Part shown: piece by piece, positions 26,494 to 32,665 of the stretch
Layout of the letters: each line of letters starts with the position of its first letter
Numbering within the stretch: position 1 is the stretch's first letter
Source of the DNA: Bacteroidales bacterium
Lineage (GTDB): Bacteria > Bacteroidota > Bacteroidia > Bacteroidales > WCHB1-69
Assembly: GCA_031253655.1 (NCBI GenBank)
Contig: JAIRVY010000160.1
Coordinates: 1 to 32,665, forward strand
Length of the DNA stretch: 32,665 bases
Direction: 5' to 3'
The notes under the pieces: model-generated
What the model saw: only the letters and a program-made list of their open reading frames with translations
Databases searched by the model: none
What the model was told of the DNA's origin: nothing
Program-made: the position numbers and the translations under genes

Positions 26494-27963
26494 CTAATGT
26501 TGATACGCCCCCAAATCGGGCTTATCTCCCCGCGGATTACCCAATATATCGAAAGGAACTTCAATATTAGGTGTGCCTTGGCCAAGGACAGGGGAATTAG
26601 GAAGAAGTGTATAATCTTGTTTCTCTGTATCTTTAAACTTCGGGTCTGTATTAATAAAACAGAAGTTATTAAAATATTCAGAATTGTTCTTTGACTTAAC
26701 TAAACAAGTATTGAATGAAACAGCCAATCCTTTTTCTTTCACTTTATTTACATATACTTCTGTTTCAACTTTTCCTGTTAATATGCAATTGTAAAAATCA
26801 GCTTTTACATCCCACCCCACATCCGCACCATAAAAACTGGAAACCACATTGCTTACATAACATGCAGGGTCTTTTCTTTCCGGAGCAGGTTTAGCAGCAG
26901 AAAAATAGTTCCCAACTGTGATGTGCTTTATCGAATAATTACCACCCTCAAATCGTAAACTGCTTGCGCCATTATTAAAAAGTACGCAGTTAGTCATAGA
27001 TACATTCAAAAATCGAGCCAACAAGCCGCAAGTTTGCGTGTTTTTAATGATAGTATTTTCAATTTTTACCAAACTGTTTTCGGTAACAGTAATTGTTTCG
27101 TAAGGAAACGGGTCAACCTGAATGCCAAGAAAGGCGTTGGTAACTATGGCGTTGGAAATGGTAGCATTCACACCTTCATTAATCCAAATTCTGTTCCATT
27201 GGGAATAGTCGGCGTCGTACCACTTTTCTAAACGGTCGCCACGAAATAAGACAGGCTCATCTATTGTGCCGTCAACTTTCAGACTGCTGTAGGGGGAAGC
27301 CCACAAACCGGAATTATTGTGAAAATAGATTTTAGTTCCGGCCTCTATCTCTAACTTTCCCAAAGAGTCGATTGCCGCCCAACCATAAATAACGTAGGGT
27401 TTTTCTTTTGTCCATCTCACTATTTCGTGTTCTCCGGCAACAATTTTAAAACGCAGCCCCTCGGAGCCTTTATCGGCAACAATGTAGTTTGCATCTTGCC
27501 CGTAAGCTATCAGTTTAACTTTTTGATTACGGGAACCGGTTTGAAACAGAATAGAATCTGTTAATAAAAAGGGGTCATTTACATTTCCCGGATCCACATT
27601 AACCTTTACCAAAATAAAAACACTGTCCTTTTTAGGTATTGTAACATTCTTAAAATCAGTGTTGAAAACCCCATCAACACAAATACTGAAATTCGACTTT
27701 TTCCCGCCTGCCAATAAAATATTGGTTGATATCTCGTTGTTATTTGGATTATGAACGGTGAATCTTCTTGTAACTGAACCAATAGATGTAAAAACCGTAT
27801 CAAAAGTGAGTATGGGAATAGTGGGGGGCTCTTTCTCAAAAAAATTGAACTTAAGCGGATGGCTTTCTTCTGGTTTTATGCAGGATAGTATCAAACAAAC
27901 ACAGATAATTAAAGGTAATACTTGAAAGTAAATACCTGGTAATTTACACGAAAATTGCCTCAT
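26494..27963 (-). CDS. Lipoprotein with parallel beta-helix (choice-of-anchor-Q-like)
   Basis: 489 residues. A lipobox CLILSC puts the acylated Cys at 28. A beta-sandwich region (about 50-160) with TFDTVFTSIGSVTRRFTVHNPN is followed by a right-handed beta-helix (about 195-440) built from short strand turns such as LEIEAGTKIYFHNNSGLW, ATISNAIVTNAFLGIQV and VKIENTIIKNTQTCGLLA. The end PFDILGNPRGDKPDLGAYQH is the tail typical of polysaccharide-lyase-like or 'choice-of-anchor Q' proteins. No lyase catalytic residues could be assigned, so enzymatic activity is not claimed. It starts 11 bases after the low-complexity lipoprotein gene and is probably co-transcribed with it. Confidence 0.8.
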   Translation of the reverse strand: MRQFSCKLPGIYFQVLPLIICVCLILSCIKPEESHPLKFNFFEKEPPTIPILTFDTVFTSIGSVTRRFTVHNPNNNEISTNILLAGGKKSNFSICVDGVFNTDFKNVTIPKKDSVFILVKVNVDPGNVNDPFLLTDSILFQTGSRNQKVKLIAYGQDANYIVADKGSEGLRFKIVAGEHEIVRWTKEKPYVIYGWAAIDSLGKLEIEAGTKIYFHNNSGLWASPYSSLKVDGTIDEPVLFRGDRLEKWYDADYSQWNRIWINEGVNATISNAIVTNAFLGIQVDPFPYETITVTENSLVKIENTIIKNTQTCGLLARFLNVSMTNCVLFNNGASSLRFEGGNYSIKHITVGNYFSAAKPAPERKDPACYVSNVVSSFYGADVGWDVKADFYNCILTGKVETEVYVNKVKEKGLAVSFNTCLVKSKNNSEYFNNFCFINTDPKFKDTEKQDYTLLPNSPVLGQGTPNIEVPFDILGNPRGDKPDLGAYQH

Positions 27964-27974
27964 TATTATTAATA

Positions 27975-29330
27975 TTAACGTCTTGTACCACTTGAACTTC
28001 CACCGCTTGAGCTGCCTCTTGAACTGCTGCTTGAGGAAGAACTGCTACCGCTTGAAGAGGAGGTGCCGCTGCTTCTGCTCGACGAGGAATTGCTTGGTGA
28101 GGAGTAACTGCTTCTACTACTGTTATTACTTGGCGAAGAGTAACTGTTTCTTTCGTTGGAATTATTTTGGGGTGGTGGGGTATAAGTTGGGGTACTTCTT
28201 GAATTGTCGGGGCGGAAATTGTTGTTGTAAGAATCTCGTTGCGGTTCTTGCGGGCGCGCGCTTGGTGGAGGGGTACTTGGTCTTTGTTGCGGTTCTTGCG
28301 GGCGCGAGCTTGGAGGAGGGGTACTTGGTCTCTGTTGTGATTCTTGCGGGCGCGTGCTTGGCGGAGGGGTACTTGGTCTTTGTGGCTCTAATGGTCTAGT
28401 GGTAGTAGTTGTAGTTGGCCTTTGGGAGTCAGTATCTCTACTTTCGGATATAGCAGAAACTCTTTGCTCTCTTAAAGTCGTAGTGCTGTTAGTAGATTCT
28501 CTCACGGATGAGGAATTTTGTGTTAAATTGTCGAAACGCTGGTTAAAACTTTCCGGAGTTACTGTGCGGGAAACTAACCGATTTGAATTATCATCATCAT
28601 TATTTCCAAATATATTTCTTGTACCGTTTCTACCGTTTGAGGGACCGATATTGTTTCGGTGTCCGTAATAATAAGATGTATTTTTATCGTAATGATTGTG
28701 GTAATATCCGGCATAGTAACCGGCATAGTATCCGTCGTAGTATCCGTGCCAGTAACCACCGTAGTGCCATGGGTGATGGCATCCCCAGCCCCATCCGTAA
28801 TGGAAACCATAACTATACCATCCCCAGTCGTAGTACCAGGGGCGGTAGTAATAGCTGGGCCACCACCAATTATACCCCATATAGATACTTACTCCCCAGC
28901 ATGATGGATAATAGTTATACCAGTACATATTAGTATAAAAAGGATCATAATACCCGAAACCATAGTAAAGATTGTTGTAAAAACGTTTTATTCTGGCGGA
29001 GTAGTAGTAGTCGTAGAGGTCGTTATCATCTAAATAGTAATAGTTATTGGTAATGTACGTGTTTTTGGAATCATCGGCGTAAGCTTCTTCTTCATCTACG
29101 TATTCTTCAGGATAATACGCGACGCTTGTCTCAGCATCTTTGGAATACTGAACCCGACTTTGTGTTTGTGTTTGCGTTTGCACAGGTTGTGCCGGTGGTA
29201 CTTTGGGCACCCGATACTGCGAATCGGTGGATTTTACATAAATATCATCATAATATACATAAGAGCCTGTTTTACAGGAAATGGCAAAAATAAACAGCGC
29301 CAAAATGGGAATAATAGTTTTTGCTTTCAT
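27975..29330 (-). CDS. Low-complexity Tyr/Trp- and Ser/Pro-rich lipoprotein
   Basis: 451 residues, function unknown. The signal peptide ends AISC with the acylated Cys at 19. An acidic linker (about 70-90) leads into an extreme aromatic region (about 95-220): runs like YYYLDDNDLYDYYY, NWWWPSYYYRPWYYDWGWYS and three near-identical YxGYYAGYY units. Then come a polar segment with TVTPESFNQRFDNLTQNSSS, three 16-residue Pro-rich repeats (RPSTPPPSxRPQEPQQ, about 313-364), and a Ser/Gly/Arg tail ending in a long serine run. Such proteins are found across Bacteroidota as uncharacterised surface lipoproteins. The aromatic/low-complexity make-up suggests a structural or sticky surface role, but this is inference. 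Confidence 0.7.
   Translation of the reverse strand: MKAKTIIPILALFIFAISCKTGSYVYYDDIYVKSTDSQYRVPKVPPAQPVQTQTQTQSRVQYSKDAETSVAYYPEEYVDEEEAYADDSKNTYITNNYYYLDDNDLYDYYYSARIKRFYNNLYYGFGYYDPFYTNMYWYNYYPSCWGVSIYMGYNWWWPSYYYRPWYYDWGWYSYGFHYGWGWGCHHPWHYGGYWHGYYDGYYAGYYAGYYHNHYDKNTSYYYGHRNNIGPSNGRNGTRNIFGNNDDDNSNRLVSRTVTPESFNQRFDNLTQNSSSVRESTNSTTTLREQRVSAISESRDTDSQRPTTTTTTRPLEPQRPSTPPPSTRPQESQQRPSTPPPSSRPQEPQQRPSTPPPSARPQEPQRDSYNNNFRPDNSRSTPTYTPPPQNNSNERNSYSSPSNNSSRSSYSSPSNSSSSRSSGTSSSSGSSSSSSSSSRGSSSGGSSSGTRR
28240..28383 (-). repeat. Three 48-bp tandem repeats encoding Pro-rich units
   Basis: Three adjacent copies (28240-28287, 28288-28335, 28336-28383) with only a few differences. 48 bases equals 16 codons, so copies can be gained or lost without shifting the frame. 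Local G+C is well above the surroundings. Confidence 0.9.
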
Positions 29331-29373
29331 ATCTATTTTTTTTAATTAACGCTAATATGACTGTAAGATTTTG

Positions 29374-29381
29374 CAAAAGTA
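29374..29381 (-). promoter_or_regulatory. -7 promoter box for the lipoprotein pair
   Basis: Minus-strand TACTTTTG followed by CAAAA is an exact TAnnTTTG match 44 bases before the ATG at 29330. It would drive both lipoprotein genes. Confidence 0.55.
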
Positions 29382-29412
29382 AAAAATTATTGATAAAAAA
29401 GCGAAAATGTTT

Positions 29413-30249
29413 TCATATTTTTACTTGCTGCCACTTTCCAATTCCCAGAAAAGAGAGAGTGTCAACTCCAAAACTTTTCAACTTCAACTTGGCTTCCTCG
29501 TAGTAGAGCGGTAATTCTTCTGCTTTGTGGGCATCGCTGCTGATAATCATCGGAACTTTTGTTTCGGCAAGTTTTTTTAATATATAGTCTGAGGGATAGA
29601 AATTCTTGCATCGCATTCTATAAATCCCTCGCGAATTGATTTCCACAATGATGTTTTTTTTAGAAAGTAAATCCACAGCATAATCCACCAATTTTGTATA
29701 CCATACGTCATCTTCTTTAAAAAAACGGTCTTGATTGTGCATTTTTATTTTATCAATGTGTGCAATGATATCAAATTTTTGAGTTTCAATCATCTCAAAA
29801 GTTTGTTCCCAAAAACAGGTTACTGCTTTTTTCACATCATTTTTAAAAAAGGCAACTATTCCGTTATCGTAGATTTCCCTTTTGGGTCCGTCTATAAACC
29901 AAATCTCATTACTATTTGGCACTTTCACCAAATGTACGCCTCCAATAATATAATCCAGCGGATAGTTTTGTTTAAAATAAGAGAAATCTGTGGTTATTCC
30001 CGGAATAAAATCACATTCAATTCCTTTGAATATTTTTATTTGAGAATATTGTTTTTGGTAAAGTTCCACCTCATTAATATATTCCGGTATCTCATTTTCG
30101 TTTAATGTAAAATCGTAATAATCTGAGATAGGGGCGTGTGGGGAGAAACCCAGATGGGCAAACTGCGATTCTATTGCTTTATGGACGAAGTTTCGCATAT
30201 TTTCCTTACCATCACAAAAATGGGTGTGGGTATGATAGTTACATTTCAT
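29413..30249 (-). CDS. PHP-domain histidinol-phosphatase (HisJ/HisK-like)
   Basis: 278 residues of a PHP-type metallophosphoesterase. Motif I NYHTHTHFCDG (4-14) supplies the first metal histidines. SPHAPISDYYD (about 36-46), FKGIECDFIPG (about 74-84), IIGGVHLVK (about 101-109), DIIAHIDKIK (about 160-169), VEINSRGI (about 203-210) and ISSDAHKAEE near the end complete the trinuclear metal site. The order and length match histidinol-phosphatases of the HisJ family, which dephosphorylate histidinol phosphate in histidine synthesis. No other his gene is nearby, so the substrate is a family-based guess; a different small phosphate ester is possible. Confidence 0.85.
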   Translation of the reverse strand: MKCNYHTHTHFCDGKENMRNFVHKAIESQFAHLGFSPHAPISDYYDFTLNENEIPEYINEVELYQKQYSQIKIFKGIECDFIPGITTDFSYFKQNYPLDYIIGGVHLVKVPNSNEIWFIDGPKREIYDNGIVAFFKNDVKKAVTCFWEQTFEMIETQKFDIIAHIDKIKMHNQDRFFKEDDVWYTKLVDYAVDLLSKKNIIVEINSRGIYRMRCKNFYPSDYILKKLAETKVPMIISSDAHKAEELPLYYEEAKLKLKSFGVDTLSFLGIGKWQQVKI

Positions 30250-30295
30250 AAATAGAGTAACGAGAAACGGGGTGAGAAATTGTTGTTAAGTCAGT

Positions 30296-30427
30296 TTATG
30301 TTGCCCCTCTTTCAAAACGAACATAAACAGATTGAGTAATTCCCATTAACTCTGTAAAATAATCTTGGCTACATTCTCTTAATTCTCTTATAGTTTTAAT
30401 ATTTTCTAAATTGTAGGTCGTCAGCAT
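30296..30427 (-). CDS. 43-residue XRE-like helix-turn-helix peptide or remnant
   Basis: A short frame with ATG at 30425-30427 and TAA at 30296-30298. Its product contains IKTIRELRECSQDYFTELMG followed by ITQSVYVRFERGAT, the classic HTH_3/XRE pattern (IRELRE, then Q-x-x-x-A-E-x-x-G-I-x-Q, then x-x-E-R-G). The protein stops right after the recognition-helix/ERG motif, so it is only a single minimal HTH; usual regulators are longer. An in-frame stop lies 14 codons upstream of the ATG. It may be a tiny regulator of the adjacent peptide locus or the remains of a larger one. It lies on the same strand, 99 bases after the 73-residue gene. Confidence 0.55.
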   Translation of the reverse strand: MLTTYNLENIKTIRELRECSQDYFTELMGITQSVYVRFERGAT

Positions 30428-30526
30428 AAAGTGCACTATTTCGATAGAAAAGTAGTTTAGGGTTTCAATTAAAAAAAGTATTAATTTGAAAACCTATTTT
30501 TTTTTATGAAAAAGACAAAAAAAGAA

Positions 30527-30748
30527 TCAAAAAAAAGAGTAGTCTTTAAAATGTAAATATTGATGATACAACAACTCTATTTCTTTCTTTGAATAATCTT
30601 CTGTAAATTCTCTTTGAAATTCATTCAAATCAATTTCTTTTCCATTTTTTTCATCTTTAGCAAAACGAGCTACAACAGGATGAAGTGGAATTAAGTATTT
30701 GCTTTTGTGATTATAGACATATGTGTGAAAGTTTGATTGTAGAAACAT
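30527..30748 (-). CDS. Small protein resembling the N-terminal segment of GG-Bacteroidales radical-SAM maturases
   Basis: 73 residues beginning MFLQSNFHTYVYNHKSKYLI, then PLHPVVARFAKDEKNG and KKEIELLYHQYLHFKDYSFF. From memory, the opening S-x-F-H-T-Y-V-Y, the following L-x-P-L-H-P and the ending Y-x-x-Y-x-x-x-K-x-x-x-F are how radical-SAM and pseudo-radical-SAM proteins of 'GG-Bacteroidales' peptide systems begin, before the CxxxCxxC domain. Here nothing follows: the stop comes after a run of 8 T. Skipping one base adds only a Phe-rich tail before another stop. It is either a stand-alone peptide-binding domain or the surviving start of a deleted maturase. It lies 14 bases after the CPBP gene and is presumably co-transcribed. 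Confidence 0.55.
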   Translation of the reverse strand: MFLQSNFHTYVYNHKSKYLIPLHPVVARFAKDEKNGKEIDLNEFQREFTEDYSKKEIELLYHQYLHFKDYSFF

Positions 30749-30762
30749 ATTTTAAAATTTAA

Positions 30763-31851
30763 CTAATAGTAAATTGGTACATGTGCGTAAACTGAACGAA
30801 ACTCCCTCGTGACATTTTTTATTAATGGTTTATGTTTTGGAAACGACTTAACTAGTCTAATAGCTTCTGTTTCAATTTTTTTACTTGTATACATTTCAGA
30901 CGTACTATACAAAGAGTCTATTAGACGAACATTATAAATCGATCCACACGAGTCAATATCGTAAAAAACCGTCACAAAAACAGTTCTTCCTTTTACAATA
31001 TATTGTTTAAATTCCGGATGAGGTGCATTATGAAAGGTTAAAAATTTTCTCTGTGCTTCAAAAAGTACTTCCCAGTCATTCGGGTCAAAATTATAAATAG
31101 AATCATTTTTATACTCAATTTGATTCATTTTTTGCATTGGATATCCTATACTTACAGGTTTAAATACTGATAAAAATATTAGCAGGATAGGTCCAATTAT
31201 TATAAAGCTCGTATTAAAACCTAAATGAGCAGATAAGGAAGGTATTATAGATTTGTGTTTACTGCGCAGGTAGCCGAAATACAACCCGCCTATAAAAATA
31301 CCGAAAAGTGATAACACACATTGTAACATTTCAGTATGTAATATGTATCTATAATGAGATATAACAAAAAAAAGTGCAACTAAAAAAATTATGATTTTAT
31401 TTCGGTTAGTATAATTATTCTGCAAAAGACCCTGTATAAAGCCCCTAAATAATGTCTCTTCTAAAATAGGAGCTATTAAAAAGGCATTAATAAGTAATCT
31501 TATTATTGTGATGTTGTTTGTATCAAATGAATTCGAAAGTGGTTGATCAAAAGCAAGAGAAATTCCTACTACCATTATATTTACTATAACGGCAATTAGT
31601 AATCCTATTCCAAACGATTTAAGTATTATTTTTTTTGTAATCTTATTTATAGATAAGCCCAAAACATTTCGCCACTCTTTTTTATATAAACTGTATGTAA
31701 TGAGAAATAGATACAAAAACAAGCATGGCACAAATAAAATAGAATAATATTTTTGATCCATTATTTGTTTCGTGAAAATATCCACATGAAAAAACAAGTA
31801 CCCAATAACGATGGCTACAACGCTCCGGAACCTTTGAATTCTACTATTCAT
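30763..31851 (-). CDS. CPBP (CAAX-type) intramembrane protease with TonB-like C-terminal domain
   Basis: 362 residues with about eight hydrophobic helices over the first 235. The three CPBP signatures are intact: EETLFRG at 131-137 (catalytic Glu131/Glu132 and Arg136), SHYRY with His166, and SAHLGFN with His209/Asn213. Such enzymes cut within or next to membranes; in Gram-positive bacteriocin loci members act in peptide maturation or self-immunity. The remaining 127 residues are soluble, and about 285-362 reads like a TonB C-terminal domain: VFVTVFYDIDSCGSIYNVRL, IETEAIRLVKSFPKHKP and a closing AHVPIYY, parallel to V-x-F-x-V-x-x-D-G-x-I-x-x-V, EA-x-R-x-V-x-x-x-P-x-W-x-P and the last strand. 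The gene follows two double-glycine peptide genes on the same strand, suggesting action on those peptides or immunity to them (inference). Confidence 0.8.
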   Translation of the reverse strand: MNSRIQRFRSVVAIVIGYLFFHVDIFTKQIMDQKYYSILFVPCLFLYLFLITYSLYKKEWRNVLGLSINKITKKIILKSFGIGLLIAVIVNIMVVGISLAFDQPLSNSFDTNNITIIRLLINAFLIAPILEETLFRGFIQGLLQNNYTNRNKIIIFLVALFFVISHYRYILHTEMLQCVLSLFGIFIGGLYFGYLRSKHKSIIPSLSAHLGFNTSFIIIGPILLIFLSVFKPVSIGYPMQKMNQIEYKNDSIYNFDPNDWEVLFEAQRKFLTFHNAPHPEFKQYIVKGRTVFVTVFYDIDSCGSIYNVRLIDSLYSTSEMYTSKKIETEAIRLVKSFPKHKPLIKNVTREFRSVYAHVPIYY

Positions 31852-31866
31852 AAAATTATATTTTGA

Positions 31867-31889
31867 ATTACTATTGCAAAAATAGTAAT
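31867..31889 (-). promoter_or_regulatory. Promoter box inside a 9-bp palindrome upstream of the CPBP gene
   Basis: Minus-strand TATTTTTG (plus 31877-31884) matches TAnnTTTG and is followed by CAA, 26 bases before the ATG at 31851. The box lies within an inverted repeat, ATTACTATT (31867-31875) against AATAGTAAT (31881-31889). A protein bound to the palindrome would cover the promoter, so this could be an operator, or the hairpin could act in the leader RNA. Confidence 0.45.
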
Positions 31890-31893
31890 ATTA

Positions 31894-31909
31894 ATCAATT
31901 AGAATTGAT
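31894..31909. repeat. 7-bp perfect palindrome between precursor and protease genes
   Basis: ATCAATT (31894-31900) and AATTGAT (31903-31909) are exact inverted repeats with a 2-base centre. It sits 5 bases from the palindrome over the CPBP promoter box, so the two may form one control region. The rest of the 152-base gap between 31852 and 32003 is AT-rich and without a gene. Confidence 0.5.
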
Positions 31910-32003
31910 AAAGAATTTCAGCATCCTAATATCAAAAAAAACAGATCATTTATTAAATATGATTTATAGCTGTTGTATAATGATATCAAGGGGCTTAATT
32001 ATC

Positions 32004-32252
32004 TTAAAAATGTAGACTTCCTGTAGCTCTATCAGCAAAATTTGATTGATGAGTGCTTTGTGATCCGGTTCTTAAATTACTACTTCCTGTGCTCTGTGTT
32101 GAAGAACTAGCAGGTTGACCACTTATTGAGCACTCGCAAGTACATGAGCATGCTACAGCACAGCTTGGATGCACACCTCCATGTAAAGAATGCATTTCAT
32201 CCTTCTGTAGTTCGCTTTGCCTAATTTGTGAAAGTTTAATTTTATTTTTCAT
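32004..32252 (-). CDS. Double-glycine leader RiPP precursor peptide (first core type)
   Basis: 82 residues. Leader MKNKIKLSQIRQSELQKDEM then HSLHGG: the cut site is expected after Gly26. The K-I/F-K-L, L-x-x-x-E-M and L-x-GG spacing matches the leader of GG-Bacteroidales natural product precursors. The core of 56 residues opens with VHPSCAVACSCTCECS, Cys at 31, 35, 37, 39 and 41 (C-x3-C-x-C-x-C-x-C), then a Ser/Thr/Gln/Asn-rich tail ending FADRATGSLHF. Five crowded cysteines next to a Ser/Thr-rich tail would suit thioether, disulfide or radical-type crosslinks, but the chemistry cannot be read from sequence. It lies 34 bases downstream of its paralogue. Confidence 0.78.
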   Translation of the reverse strand: MKNKIKLSQIRQSELQKDEMHSLHGGVHPSCAVACSCTCECSISGQPASSSTQSTGSSNLRTGSQSTHQSNFADRATGSLHF

Positions 32253-32286
32253 AAATTATTGTTTTAATATTAATTAAATATCTTTA

Positions 32287-32547
32287 TCAAATCAGTCTTG
32301 AAAGTCCAAAAGTTATTGCTCCCCAAACAGTACTCAATGCTGAATTACTTCTTGCATTGTTAGTAGCGAGACCGGATTGTTCCTGCCTATTATCCATTTC
32401 AATAAAACACGAGGTCGTACAATCGCACCCAGCAGAGCATAACCAATCTTTTCTTTCTGGATCTTCATCACCACCTTTAATTAAACCCATTTCTTCTTTC
32501 GAGGTTTCAAAATGACGTAAATTTGTCAGTTTAAATTTTTTGTTCAT
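32287..32547 (-). CDS. Double-glycine leader RiPP precursor peptide (second core type)
   Basis: 86 residues from the ATG at 32545-32547; an upstream in-frame ATG at 32571 is rejected because the chosen start aligns exactly with the paralogue and follows an AT-rich ribosome-binding stretch. Leader MNKKFKLTNLRHFETSKEEM then GLIKGG; Gly-Gly is again at 25-26 and Glu-Met at 19-20. The core has DWLCSAGCDCTTSCF, Cys at 37, 41, 43 and 47 (C-x3-C-x-C-x3-C), followed by a polar segment (EQSGLATNNARSNSALS) and a hydrophobic, Trp-containing end (VWGAITFGLSRLI). The C-x3-C-x-C core is shared with the neighbouring peptide while the tails differ. It is the first gene of the apparent locus. Confidence 0.78.
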   Translation of the reverse strand: MNKKFKLTNLRHFETSKEEMGLIKGGDEDPERKDWLCSAGCDCTTSCFIEMDNRQEQSGLATNNARSNSALSTVWGAITFGLSRLI

Positions 32548-32606
32548 AATTTTTAATTTTAAGTTAAACATTTGTCATAATTACGCTGCGAAAATCCCTA
32601 AAAATA

Positions 32607-32655
32607 TTGACACTGTTACACAAGAGGTGTCACAAATTAAAGCAACTCTTGACAC
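32607..32655. promoter_or_regulatory. Three TTGACAC-type half-sites upstream of the RiPP genes
   Basis: TTGACAC occurs at 32607-32613 and 32649-32655, exactly 42 bases (four helical turns) apart, with the inverted copy GTGTCAC at 32627-32633 between them. The first and second form TGACAC-N13-GTGTCA. They lie 60-110 bases before the first precursor start and look like a dimer-binding operator array. The precise promoter of the peptide genes was not identified. Confidence 0.45.
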
Positions 32656-32665
32656 AAAATTGTAT

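Noticed and set aside
28240..28383. Tandem 48-bp repeats considered as a CRISPR-like array
   Set aside because: No unique spacers, contiguous copies in frame with a protein, and no cas genes.
30500..30540. Frameshift at the T8 run to rescue a longer maturase
   Set aside because: The next frame gives only a short Phe/Lys-rich stretch before a stop, and no radical-SAM CxxxCxxC motif lies downstream.

Overview
The window looks like a chromosomal segment of a Bacteroidota bacterium. Evidence seen in the sequence: a fused SecDF, a long SecA with a C-terminal SEC-C zinc motif, an alternative GlmU-like enzyme, type B ribosomal protein L31, a secreted repeat protein ending in a type A type-IX-secretion (T9SS) sorting domain, several lipoproteins, and -7 promoter boxes of the form TAnnTTTG in front of many genes. 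Genus cannot be fixed from the sequence alone; an uncultured Bacteroidia-type lineage is the best guess.

Layout. 1-834: a repeat-like, largely non-coding segment with short palindromes, a 5'-truncated DUF559 nuclease remnant and a 10-bp hairpin. 835-4566: malic enzyme, a convergent GT-C membrane glycosyltransferase, and a divergent GT2 glycosyltransferase. 4553-7400 (-): an Omp85/BamA-like outer-membrane barrel followed by the peptidoglycan-recycling ligase Mpl. 7517-13862 (+): the secDF-secA secretion pair. 13867-16023 (-): mreC, mreD and tpiA. 16148-20787 (+): a GT4-like glycosyltransferase, tgt, an M48 lipoprotein protease, L31 and the GlmU-like enzyme. 20850-26312 (+): a 1820-residue T9SS cargo protein with 13 tandem beta-type repeats. 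26494-30249 (-): a parallel beta-helix lipoprotein, a low-complexity Tyr/Trp- and Ser/Pro-rich lipoprotein, and a PHP-family phosphatase.

The most unusual part is the right end (30296-32665, all on the minus strand). Two small paralogous peptides have matching 26-residue leaders ending in Gly-Gly, followed by clustered cysteines. They look like precursors of a ribosomally made, post-translationally modified peptide (RiPP) of the 'GG-Bacteroidales' type. Downstream lie a CPBP/CAAX-type intramembrane protease carrying an apparent TonB-like C-terminal domain, a 73-residue protein resembling only the N-terminal segment of the radical-SAM/pseudo-radical-SAM maturases of those systems, and a 43-residue XRE-like helix-turn-helix peptide. 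No complete maturase, C39 transporter or HlyD-like protein is in the window. The locus is therefore either cut off at the window edge, partly decayed, or a reduced system centred on a membrane protease.
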